A stretch of 48,445 bases of DNA from an uncultured Helicobacteraceae bacterium (lineage in GTDB: Bacteria; Campylobacterota; Campylobacteria; Campylobacterales; Helicobacteraceae): the NCBI GenBank assembly GCA_934668765.1, contig CAKUOH010000017.1, positions 1 through 48,445 on the forward strand, written 5' to 3'. Each line of letters begins with the position of its first letter. The first letter of the stretch is position 1. The notes under the pieces were generated by a model. The model ran no database searches. It was not told where the DNA came from and was given only the letters and a program-made list of their open reading frames with translations. Position numbers and translations under genes: made by a program. Below are positions 1 through 7,815 of the stretch, piece after piece.

Positions 1-1598
1 GCGATTATCGCCGTCCAAACGCCTATAATCAAAATAAAGCCTATGGAGTATTTGAGCGTAAATCTAAACAGCTCACTTTCTCGTCCTACCAAGCCCACCG
101 CAGCGCACGCTATGGCGATACTTTGCGGGCTTATCATCTTACCGACAACGCCACCTACGGAGTTTGCCGCTAAAAACAACGCTTCTTTAATGCCAAGTTG
201 TTGTGCGCTTACTTGTTGGAGTGTGCCAAAGAGCAAGTTTGAGCTAGTATCACTTCCTGTGATGAAAACGCCAAGCCAGCCGACAATGGGGCTGAAAAAG
301 GCAAAGGCACTGCCAGACTCTGCAAATGCGCGTCCTAGCGTTTCGCTCATTCCGCTGTTGCGTGAGATAAAGGCAAAAGCCACAACCAAGCCGATAGTGA
401 TGCAAGGTATAGCCATTTCTTTAAGCGTATCGCCAAGTGCTTCTTCTACGACATTTAATTTAATGCGTAAGAAAAGTATAGTAAGCACAGCTGCTAGTAA
501 AATCGCCGTTCCGCCTTGCAAGGCGATGAGATTGAAAGCCAAGTCCAAATTGACAGCGTTGCCAGCGGCATTTTGGATAGTTGATTCCATATTTTTAAAC
601 ACCATTGTTACTTGCGTGTAGTCAAACACAGCACCTTTTTTAAAGAATGCCTTAAACCAATCTTGCGTCCAAACGACAATACAAGCAATCAGCAAAATAA
701 AAGGCAACCACGCTTTAAACACTACGCCAAGCGAGAGTTTGGAGTGGTTTGTAAAGTCTTTAACATCATCAAGGCGAAATACATTTTTAACCTTCCAAAA
801 TTTCAAAAAGATTGTGGTGCAAGCAAGCGAAACAACCGCTGATGCGATGTCTGGCAACTCTGCGCCAAGAAAATTTGAGCTTAAAAACTGAGTGCCTGTA
901 AAGCTCACAGCTGCTACTAAAATCGCTGGGAAAGTCTCTTTCACGCCCTTGATACCGTCCATCAAAAAGACGATGAAAAAAGGCACGGTTAAGCTCAAAG
1001 GCACGAGCATTCGCCCTACCATAGCAGAAACTTGATGCTGCTCAACGCCCACAAGGTTTGACATAGCGATGATAGGAATTCCAACCGCTCCAAAAGCCAC
1101 AGGTGCGGTATTTGCGATGAGACAAAGCCCCGCTGCATAGAGTGGTTTAAGCCCTAAGCCCATAAGCAAGGCTGCTGTTATCGCCACAGGTCCGCCAAAG
1201 CCAATCGCCCCTTCTAAAAACGAGCCAAAGCAAAAGCCGATTAAAATGACTTGAATTCTATGGTCTGGCGTGATACTCATAACGCTTTCTTTGATAACCT
1301 CAAAACTGCCTGATTTCACAGAGAGTTTATACAAGAAAATCGCCGCGATGATAATCCACGCGATAGGCCACATACCTTGCGCGAAGCCGTGGATAAAGCT
1401 CGCTCCTATAAGTGAAAAGGGCATATCGTAGGCAAAAAGTGCCACAAGTGTCGCCACAATCACGGTGATAAAGCCCGCCACATAGCCTCTCATCTTAAAG
1501 ACAAGCAAGCAAAGTAAAAAGCACGCAATGGGCAAAAAAGCCACAAGCGCACTTACAAAAATATTACCCAATGGATCAAAATTTTGCGTCCATACCAT
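1..1598 (-). CDS. lctP: L-lactate permease LctP (3' end outside the window)
   Basis: Proton-coupled L-lactate uptake in the inner membrane. The minus-strand frame is open from ATG at 1598 to the window edge (532 codons, no stop), so it is an unfinished gene and easily missed. The protein begins MVWTQNFDPLGNIFVSALVA and is almost entirely hydrophobic helices. Family landmarks are GSFLEGAIGFGGPVAI, the NTAPVAFGAVGIPI stretch, TGSDTSSNLLFG and MISPQSIAIA, all typical of the LctP/LldP family (about 550 residues), so only about 20 residues are missing. AGGAG lies 6 nt before the ATG. A TATAAA box on the minus strand (1642-1647) is a possible -10. It diverges from bioB. Confidence 0.93.
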   Translation of the reverse strand, partial: MVWTQNFDPLGNIFVSALVAFLPIACFLLCLLVFKMRGYVAGFITVIVATLVALFAYDMPFSLIGASFIHGFAQGMWPIAWIIIAAIFLYKLSVKSGSFEVIKESVMSITPDHRIQVILIGFCFGSFLEGAIGFGGPVAITAALLMGLGLKPLYAAGLCLIANTAPVAFGAVGIPIIAMSNLVGVEQHQVSAMVGRMLVPLSLTVPFFIVFLMDGIKGVKETFPAILVAAVSFTGTQFLSSNFLGAELPDIASAVVSLACTTIFLKFWKVKNVFRLDDVKDFTNHSKLSLGVVFKAWLPFILLIACIVVWTQDWFKAFFKKGAVFDYTQVTMVFKNMESTIQNAAGNAVNLDLAFNLIALQGGTAILLAAVLTILFLRIKLNVVEEALGDTLKEMAIPCITIGLVVAFAFISRNSGMSETLGRAFAESGSAFAFFSPIVGWLGVFITGSDTSSNLLFGTLQQVSAQQLGIKEALFLAANSVGGVVGKMISPQSIAIACAAVGLVGRESELFRFTLKYSIGFILIIGVWTAII

Positions 1599-1784
1599 TC
1601 AAAGCTCCTAGTAGAAATTTATGTCAAAAAAGACAAAGCATTTTATAAAAAAATACTTTTAAAAAGCCTTTTAATGCAAAAAATCCAAATATGCAAATGT
1701 GTAGAATGGTAAAAATTTAAGCCTTTGTTTTGCGTATAAAAATGTAATTTTATGTTTTAATTCTACGAATCTAAACTTTAAAAA

Positions 1785-1793
1785 TGCTAGAAT
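1785..1793 (+). promoter_or_regulatory. Extended -10 promoter of bioB
   Basis: TGCTAGAAT matches the extended -10 (TGnTAnAAT) of epsilonproteobacterial vegetative promoters, which usually lack a clear -35 box. It sits about 40 nt before the bioB start in an AT-rich gap between divergent genes. Confidence 0.55.
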
Positions 1794-1832
1794 CGCACCT
1801 TTAAAATTTCGCTTTATTATAAGGAAATCGCA

Positions 1833-2690
1833 ATGAAAAAAGTCTTTTTATGCTCTATTAGCAATGTCTTAAGTGGCGCGTGTGCGGAAGATTGCGCATA
1901 TTGCAATCAAAGCGTAAAGTATGGCAAAAATGCACAGATTTACAAATACAAGCCCAAAGAGCAGGTGATTAGCGAAGCTGTGAATCTTGCTAAATTTGGC
2001 GCAAGTGGCTTTTGTTTGGTAACTTCAGGGCGAGATTTGGATAGCAAAAAGTGCGAGTATGTCGCGGATTTGGCGCATACAATAAAGGCAAAGCTACCAA
2101 AAATGCTACTAATTGCGTGTTGCGGGATTGCCGATAAGGATTCGCTTACGCATTTAAAGCAAAACGGCATAGATAGCTACAATCACAATCTAGAAACCGC
2201 ACAAAGTAATTTTTCGCATATTTGCACCACGCATAGCTTTGAATCGCGCTTTGAAACTTGCCAAAACGCGCTTAGCGCGGGGCTAAAACTTTGCAGTGGC
2301 GGGATTTATGGTTTGGGCGAGAGTGTGGCGCAACGAATCGAGTTATTATCCGCTCTAAAAAGTCTAAATCCACATTCAAGCCCGATAAATTTTTATATTC
2401 CAAACCCCGCTTTGCCTTTGGCAAACGCCGTAATGACACGCGATGAAGCACTAGAAACGATTATAATGGCGCGGGAAATGCTACGCGATTCGATTCTTAT
2501 GCTTGCAGGTGGGAGAGAAGTGGTATTTGGCGATAATCAACGCGAGATTTTCAAATACGGCATTGACGCCATTGTGCTAGGCGATTATCTAACCACAAGT
2601 GGCGAAGCCCCACACAAGGACTTATCAATGCTCTCAAACTACAATCTAAAAATAGGCAATCTTATCGCTGATAGAAAATGCGCAAGTTAG
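1833..2690 (+). CDS. bioB: Biotin synthase BioB
   Basis: Radical-SAM enzyme that inserts sulfur into dethiobiotin in the last step of biotin synthesis. The radical-SAM cluster motif is C17-x3-C21-x2-C24. The YNHNLET block is at 116-122, the LCSGGIYGLGE block follows near 153, and AGGREV is near 225-230 (family ligand to the [2Fe-2S] cluster). At 285 residues it has the short epsilonproteobacterial length rather than the roughly 346 of E. coli. AAGGA lies 7 nt before the ATG. bioD is about 4 kb downstream in the same direction, so the biotin genes are near each other but not one operon. A structured repeat (2687-2819) begins at its stop codon. Confidence 0.96.
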   Translation: MKKVFLCSISNVLSGACAEDCAYCNQSVKYGKNAQIYKYKPKEQVISEAVNLAKFGASGFCLVTSGRDLDSKKCEYVADLAHTIKAKLPKMLLIACCGIADKDSLTHLKQNGIDSYNHNLETAQSNFSHICTTHSFESRFETCQNALSAGLKLCSGGIYGLGESVAQRIELLSALKSLNPHSSPINFYIPNPALPLANAVMTRDEALETIIMAREMLRDSILMLAGGREVVFGDNQREIFKYGIDAIVLGDYLTTSGEAPHKDLSMLSNYNLKIGNLIADRKCAS

Positions 2691-2819
2691 GGGCAATTTG
2701 TTCTGGGGTATGCAATTTCGCACTTATAAGAATTTTTGGGATTTCGCAGACTCCAAGTCTAGTCTCAATCCCAAAAATTCTTACAAATACAAAACCCACA
2801 CCGCCGTTACTTCGATTGT
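2687..2819 (+). repeat. Conserved-end, variable-core hairpin element, copy A
   Basis: It starts TTAGGGGCAATTTGTTCT, with the TAG being the bioB stop, continues GGGGTA, and ends ACCGCCGTTACTTCGATTGT. Both ends recur at 42048-42181 on the other strand. The core differs from the other copy and forms its own hairpin: a perfect 17-bp inverted repeat (2727-2743 with 2767-2783, left arm TAAGAATTTTTGGGATT) with a small nested stem AGACT/AGTCT in the loop. The conserved ends can pair with each other (CAAT with ATTG, GGGGTA with ACC.CC) around an internal loop. It could be a folded RNA, a DNA recombination site or a MITE. No T-run follows, so a simple terminator is less likely. Confidence 0.6.
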
Positions 2820-3048
2820 TGTGGCTTAGCCACGAATCTAAAAATATCGTCATTGCGAGAAAATCCGTAGTATTTTCGTGGCAATATGATTTTAGATATT
2901 AGTGCGGTGGAGTGAGATTTAAAATATCATTTTTTGGCAGATTCGTAACTTTTGGCACTTTAAAAACGCGATTTTGCACCGAAACTTAAATATTTTTTGC
3001 TATAAATGCGAATTTATTTTAATTTACAAATTTTAAAAGGGGAAGCAA
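2691..3048. other. 358-base gap between bioB and ferredoxin
   Basis: Contains the rest of hairpin element A, a small palindrome GTGGCTTAGCCAC just after it, one GTCATTGCGAG-type repeat (2848-2885), and an extended -10 TGCTATAAA at 2998-3006 that probably drives the ferredoxin gene. I see no protein-coding gene in it. Confidence 0.6.
2848..2885 (+). repeat. GTCATTGCGAG...GGCAAT dispersed palindromic repeat
   Basis: CGTCATTGCGAG at the left and CGTGGCAAT at the right bracket an imperfect inverted repeat (AAAATCC/TATTTTCG centre). It belongs to a family present at least fifteen times in this window in both orientations. Confidence 0.7.
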
Positions 3049-3300
3049 ATGGCTTTAATGATAAATGATGAATGTATCGCTTGTGATGCGTGCAGGGAAG
3101 AATGCCCTAATGAAGCGATTGATGATGGAGAGCCAATTTATGTGATTGACCCTGATAAATGCACGGAGTGTATCGGGCATTACGATGAGCCAAACTGCGT
3201 TACCGTCTGCCCTGTCGATGCGATAATCCCCGACCCTGATAATGTGGAGAGCATAGATGAACTGAAGTTTAAATTTCAAAAATTAAATGGCGAAAAATGA
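3049..3300 (+). CDS. 2[4Fe-4S] ferredoxin (YfhL/Alvin type)
   Basis: Small cytoplasmic electron carrier of 83 residues. The first cluster motif is C9-x2-C12-x2-C15-x3-C19-P. The second is C38-x2-C41-x8-C50-x3-C54-P, the long-insert arrangement of the Allochromatium-type ferredoxins, followed by an acidic C-terminal helix. AAGGGGA is a strong ribosome binding site just before the ATG. A second, related ferredoxin lies at 25887-26162. Partner enzymes cannot be told from the context, since its neighbours are a lipoprotein and bioB. Confidence 0.93.
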   Translation: MALMINDECIACDACREECPNEAIDDGEPIYVIDPDKCTECIGHYDEPNCVTVCPVDAIIPDPDNVESIDELKFKFQKLNGEK

Positions 3301-3357
3301 CGATTTTTTTAAGGTTTTTTCACTAGAATTTCACATTTTATTTTAAGGGGAGTTGCG

Positions 3358-3738
3358 ATGAGAAAAATGGCTTTATTTATGATAGGTGCGATACTTGTTG
3401 GGGGGGGGTGCAGTAGCACGATAAATATTTTAAACTCTGATGCGCGAATCGTCCGCATTACCACAAACGAGCCACGCCCAGATTGCGAATATTTGGGCGA
3501 AGTGTATGGGACACAGACAAATAATGGATTTTTTAGCGAAGCTGAGCTAAATGAGGGCGCAATCAATGATACGAAAAACAAGGCGCATAAAATCGGCGGA
3601 GATACCATCTTTTTCCTAACCAATCAAAATAAATTTAGTGTGCGCTCTTCAGGCAATAGCATTATTTTAGACGATAGCTTAAAAACAAGTAATGAAGTGA
3701 ATATTACGGCATTAGTTTATCGGTGCAGGGGGATTTAA
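3358..3738 (+). CDS. DUF4156-like lipoprotein, phase-variable
   Basis: 126-residue putative lipoprotein. A short signal sequence ends in the lipobox LVGGGC (Cys18), so it should be lipid-anchored in the cell envelope. The CEYLGEV segment and a later GGDTIFF segment are typical of DUF4156 proteins, whose function is unknown. The lipobox glycines are encoded by a run of nine G (3400-3408), in frame here; gain or loss of one G would abolish the product. AAGGGGAG precedes the ATG. It is transcribed alone after the ferredoxin. Confidence 0.8.
   Translation: MRKMALFMIGAILVGGGCSSTINILNSDARIVRITTNEPRPDCEYLGEVYGTQTNNGFFSEAELNEGAINDTKNKAHKIGGDTIFFLTNQNKFSVRSSGNSIILDDSLKTSNEVNITALVYRCRGI
3400..3408 (+). 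repeat. G9 tract in lipoprotein signal peptide
   Basis: Nine consecutive G encode the glycines immediately before the lipobox cysteine. Poly-G tracts of this length are the usual slipped-strand switch in Helicobacter and Campylobacter surface genes. The present length is in frame (ON). Confidence 0.85.
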
Positions 3739-3851
3739 ACGCGATTTATATCTTTATATGATTTTATTTAAGAAACTTTTGCGCTAGTAAAAGCAAAAAT
3801 CTCTTAAAAGAATCTAAAAATAAATCATAAATCTTTTTATCTCTACAAATT

Positions 3852-5594
3852 TTACTTCAAAAAGCCCATTGATTTGTCGTTTTCAAAGCTAGATTCCATC
3901 TCTTTTTTGATTTCGGCGACAAAGTCCGCTTCGCTAAAAATGGGCTTTTGTTTCGTGGCGACTTTGTAAGCGGTATTTTTAATCACAATCTTAATCTGTC
4001 CGCCTGTAAGCGCGTATTTTGCCAAATTTTTCACATCAAATCCGCGCTCATAAATAGCACTTAAATTTCCCTTGCCTTGCGGTTTTTTAGGCAAAAGTTT
4101 ATTCCAAATCCTAACGCGCTCCATAAAATCTGGCTTTAAAAACTCAATTTTATAGTTAAATCGCCTTGAAAACGCCGCGTCAATGTTATCGATGAGATTT
4201 GTCGTGGCAATCAAAATCCCATCAAATTTCTCAATCTGCTCCAAAAAAATATTTTGCATTTGATTATACATTTTATCCACGCTACTGCCACTTGTGCTTC
4301 GCTGCCCTAAAAATTGGTCAGCTTCATCAAGTAGCAAAATCGCATCTTTTTTCAAATCACGCGTGATATTATTAAAACTATCAAAAATTTTCCGCACATT
4401 TTTTTCGCTCTCACCCACATACATTGAGAGAATTTTAGAGCAATCTAGGCTTAAAATAGGCTTTTTTAGCGCGTTGCCAAGCGCGTAAGCCGTAATCGTC
4501 TTGCCCGTGCCAGAGTGCCCATAAAAGATAATCTTTGCGTCAATCCCGCGATTATTGTCCTTTATGCCCCATTGTTTTAATAGATTTATAACACGCAAAT
4601 CAAGCTGTTGAATAAGTAAATTTAACCGCTCTTGCGTTTGGTTTGGCAAAATGATATTTTTTAAATCCATCTTTTTATCCACTAGCTCAAAAATATCTTG
4701 ATTTTTTAGCACCGAATCTATGGGCAATTTCGCACTTTTTTTAGAGTGAATAATCTTTGAAAGCACAGGAGAAGGGATAAAAAAGCTCTTTGCCACACCA
4801 CCAAATGCGTTCAAAAAATCCTCATCATAGTCAATTAGCCCATTTTGAAGTAGTGTGCTTTTGTCATCAAATATATATTTATTGCTGATTTTGCTAAACT
4901 CATCTTCGCTTATTAGCTCCAAAAGTGCGCCCATCTCGTGCATTCGCTCATTTTCGGCATAATATTCTTCTTTCAAAAGTGCCAAAAATACCACTTTTTC
5001 ATCATCATTTAGCGCGTTTGTTTTGATAAAATTTATCACATTTAGTTTTTTATCCGTCATATTTAGGCGCGTTTTTATGCAGTCATTTATTAAATCTAGC
5101 TGTTTTTTTGTCTCGCTATAAACGCTAGAATTTTCCTTTTTTACTCGGCGCAAAAATGCAAGTTTTTTTAGGATTTCGATTCGTGCAAACTCATCTTTAA
5201 GATAGCTTAAATCATCGCTATACGCGCTAATTTGTGGCATTTCAAAATCGCTTTTGCCATTTTCTAAAATCTTTAAAAAGCTAGGCGTCAAAGCCACATA
5301 ACTATTTAGCAATTCAAGTAGCATAATCTCGCTATTTAGCGCGTCATTTGTGAGATAAATAAACTCCAAATTTAGCAAAGATTTTATATGATGAATATAG
5401 CTTGTCGCCTCCACGCCCTTCTTGCCAAAGACACTCTCAATCACACTTGCCACTAAAAAATTATTTTGATTTTCAAGTAGCATTTTTGACATATATTGTA
5501 AGATTTTGCCCTCATTTAAAGAGCAATTTAGGCTCTGCATTAGCCCATTTCGTGCCAAATTTTTGGATTTGATAAAGCTTATGTAATGTTTCAT
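3852..5594 (-). CDS. AAA+ family ATPase
   Basis: 580-residue cytoplasmic protein with a single C-terminal AAA+ module. Walker A is GHSGTGKT at 359-366, Walker B is ILLLDEAD at 419-426, sensor 1 is TTN at 464-466, and the arginine-finger pair is R477-R478 (FSRRFN). MYVGESEKNVRKIF is the substrate-pore/second-region motif of FtsH/p97-like classical AAA proteins. The first 330 residues are helical and match no domain I recognise. Similar stand-alone AAA proteins are widespread in Campylobacter and Helicobacter without assigned function. It is a single-gene unit, divergent from the aminotransferase at 5691. Confidence 0.85.
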   Translation of the reverse strand: MKHYISFIKSKNLARNGLMQSLNCSLNEGKILQYMSKMLLENQNNFLVASVIESVFGKKGVEATSYIHHIKSLLNLEFIYLTNDALNSEIMLLELLNSYVALTPSFLKILENGKSDFEMPQISAYSDDLSYLKDEFARIEILKKLAFLRRVKKENSSVYSETKKQLDLINDCIKTRLNMTDKKLNVINFIKTNALNDDEKVVFLALLKEEYYAENERMHEMGALLELISEDEFSKISNKYIFDDKSTLLQNGLIDYDEDFLNAFGGVAKSFFIPSPVLSKIIHSKKSAKLPIDSVLKNQDIFELVDKKMDLKNIILPNQTQERLNLLIQQLDLRVINLLKQWGIKDNNRGIDAKIIFYGHSGTGKTITAYALGNALKKPILSLDCSKILSMYVGESEKNVRKIFDSFNNITRDLKKDAILLLDEADQFLGQRSTSGSSVDKMYNQMQNIFLEQIEKFDGILIATTNLIDNIDAAFSRRFNYKIEFLKPDFMERVRIWNKLLPKKPQGKGNLSAIYERGFDVKNLAKYALTGGQIKIVIKNTAYKVATKQKPIFSEADFVAEIKKEMESSFENDKSMGFLK

Positions 5595-5690
5595 TATTTG
5601 CGCCTTAAAATTTTTGCTACAATATTAACTAATTTTGTGTTGATTCGCACTTAAACATTTTGCATAATTTTGCTTTTTTAAGGATTACAA

Positions 5691-7010
5691 ATGGATTTTT
5701 TTGCCCCGCTTGTGCAAAGCGATGAGTTAAAATGGATTCGCAATGATATTATTTTGGAGCGCGATAGCATTTATTTTGATTTTAGTGCAAGTGGTTTAGA
5801 ATCTCGCACTGTGGCAAATCGAATGCAAAGCATTTTGGGGCGATATGCAAACACACATTCGGCAAATTCGCGCAATGCAAATTTTATAGATGAACTTTAT
5901 AAAAGCGCGAAGATTCGACTAAAAGAGCTTTTGGGTTTAAGCGAAGATTTTTTTGTGATTCCTAGCGGATATGGCGCAAGTGGCGCAATGAAAAAATATC
6001 AAGAGATAAAGGGGCTTTATTTGCCACCAAAATTACGCGCAATTTTGGGCGATTCGATTCGCAATGTGCAAAAAAAGTGCGTGTTAGTGGGCGGATATGA
6101 GCATCATTCAAATGATATTTCCTTGCGTGAGGCATTTTGTGATTTGGTGCGAATCCCGCTAAAAAATGGCTTAATGTCGTTAGATTCGATTGAATCGCTA
6201 CTAGATTCGCAAAAAATTGATTTTTCATCTATCAATATCGCTTCAAATGTCAGCGGAATCATCGCACCTTACGCGCAAATCTCTAATATTTTACGCCAAA
6301 AAAATATCGACATTGCCTTTGATTTGGCAGCTCTTTCCCCGCATAGCAATCTAGATTGCGCTCTTTTTGATAGCGCGTTTTTATCCCCGCACAAGCTAGT
6401 AGGTGGAATCGGCAGTTGTGGAATCCTTTGCATTCGCAAAAATAGCTTTGAATCATCGCTCCCACCGACATTTAGCGGTGGTGGGAGCGTGAAATATGTA
6501 AGCCAAAATTCGCATTATTACATCGATGATATTGAAAGTCGCGAAGATTCAGGCACACCGCCGATTTTGCCACTATTAAAAGCGACTTTGGCATATCAAT
6601 ATCGCAATGAAATCGGGCTAGATTTTATCAAAAAGCGCGAAAATGTGCTTTATAATTTACTTTTAAGTGAGCTAAAAAAAATAGACGGAATCACGCTCTA
6701 TGGCGCAGATTTGGAGGCTAACTATATCCCCATAATTAGCTTTAATGTAAGCGGTGTGTCGCCTTATGATTTATCGTGGGAACTATCGCATAATTATGGC
6801 ATAGAAACGCGCTCTGGGTGCAGTTGCGCTGGGGTTTATGGGCATTATTTGATGGGCGCAGAGGAAATCAAAAATATCGCGCATTTAGATTCAGGAGATG
6901 CGATGAAACCCGCTTGGTTGCGCGTAAGTTTGCATTATAGCCACAATATGAATGATATTGAGATTTTTCTAAACGCGCTAAAACGAACGATAAGGCGACT
7001 AAAAAGGTAG
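5691..7010 (+). CDS. Class V aminotransferase / cysteine desulfurase-like PLP enzyme
   Basis: 439-residue fold-type I PLP enzyme. The Schiff-base lysine is K235 in SPHKLVGG, and D211 in IAFDLAALSP should contact the pyridine nitrogen. H138-H139 in EHHSN stacks on the cofactor. A GCSCAG loop near 378-383 resembles the catalytic loop of NifS/SufS-like desulfurases. H. pylori carries a similar NifS-like paralogue separate from its real NifS. It lies 4 nt upstream of bioD with a shared direction, so cotranscription is likely. A role in supplying sulfur or amino groups to biotin synthesis is a guess from position only. Confidence 0.88.
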   Translation: MDFFAPLVQSDELKWIRNDIILERDSIYFDFSASGLESRTVANRMQSILGRYANTHSANSRNANFIDELYKSAKIRLKELLGLSEDFFVIPSGYGASGAMKKYQEIKGLYLPPKLRAILGDSIRNVQKKCVLVGGYEHHSNDISLREAFCDLVRIPLKNGLMSLDSIESLLDSQKIDFSSINIASNVSGIIAPYAQISNILRQKNIDIAFDLAALSPHSNLDCALFDSAFLSPHKLVGGIGSCGILCIRKNSFESSLPPTFSGGGSVKYVSQNSHYYIDDIESREDSGTPPILPLLKATLAYQYRNEIGLDFIKKRENVLYNLLLSELKKIDGITLYGADLEANYIPIISFNVSGVSPYDLSWELSHNYGIETRSGCSCAGVYGHYLMGAEEIKNIAHLDSGDAMKPAWLRVSLHYSHNMNDIEIFLNALKRTIRRLKR

Positions 7011-7014
7011 GACG

Positions 7015-7764
7015 ATGATTATATTTATAAGCGGGACAGGGACAGATGTCGGCAAAACTTATGTGAATATGGAGCTAAACACGCTTTTAATGTCGCGCAA
7101 ATATAATATCATCTCAATAAAGCCCATAGAGACGGGAATTAGTAATGATTTGTGTGATTTGGATTGCCACGACTTAACTGCGTCAAGTCTTGCAATGATA
7201 GAAAATTGTGCTAAAAATCGTCATTGCGATGCGACAAAATCGCACAAACAATCCATAACCGATGCCCATCTCCACGCACAAAATCAAAGTGTGCCAAAAA
7301 ATATTAATGAAATTTGCTTTTATAGATTCGCGCTTCCTGCTGCGCCGTTTGTGGCAGATTCGCAAAATATAATTGACATAGATTTTTTAAAAAATAAAAT
7401 CAAAGCATTAGAAAAAAAATGCGATATTTTGCTAGTTGAGGGTGCAGGTGGGCTTTTTGTGCCAATAAAGCACAATTATTTTTTTATTGATTTAATAAAC
7501 GATTTGGGGAGCAAATCGCGTGAATCTAAACTTTTATGCCTACTAATTTCGCACGACAAATTAGGCTGCATTGATATGATTTTATCGCATAGAGAGGCAC
7601 TAGCGCGTAGAAATATCGACTTTATTAGCATTGTGAATCTCTTTAATGAATCGCAATTTATGCAAGTTAGCTATCCATTTTTGCGCAATTTGGAGCGCAA
7701 TTTCGTCTTTCAATGCCAAAAGCGTGATATATTAGAATTTATTGTGCGATTTATAAAATCTTAA
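7015..7764 (+). CDS. bioD: Dethiobiotin synthetase BioD with repeat-derived insert
   Basis: ATP-dependent ring closure of diaminopelargonic acid to dethiobiotin. The P-loop is GTGTDVGKT (7-15), KPIETG is at 36-41 and VEGAGG at 141-146. Between KPIETG and the conserved INEICFYRF segment lies an insert (about residues 50-83) encoded by two adjoining copies of the GTCATTGCGAG/GATTGCCACGACTT repeat family (DNA 7162-7254). The P-loop and the substrate motifs are intact, so the enzyme may still work. It overlaps nothing and follows the aminotransferase by 4 nt. Confidence 0.92.
   Translation: MIIFISGTGTDVGKTYVNMELNTLLMSRKYNIISIKPIETGISNDLCDLDCHDLTASSLAMIENCAKNRHCDATKSHKQSITDAHLHAQNQSVPKNINEICFYRFALPAAPFVADSQNIIDIDFLKNKIKALEKKCDILLVEGAGGLFVPIKHNYFFIDLINDLGSKSRESKLLCLLISHDKLGCIDMILSHREALARRNIDFISIVNLFNESQFMQVSYPFLRNLERNFVFQCQKRDILEFIVRFIKS
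7162..7254. repeat. Two palindromic repeats inside bioD
   Basis: The first unit begins GATTGCCACGACTT and ends AAGTCTTGCAATGAT (7162-7199); the intergenic copy at 10959-10997 has the same arms. The second unit runs from CGTCATTGCGATGCGAC to AACAATCC (7219-7254). Both are read through in frame by bioD with no stop. Confidence 0.75.
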
Positions 7765-7815
7765 AGTTATTTATGTGAAAATCGCATTTAAATTTTTAAA
7801 AGTTTGAGGTAAGAA

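Noticed and set aside
43..842. Two plus-strand open frames at the left edge
   Set aside because: They are antisense to the lactate permease, whose open-ended frame has clear family motifs.
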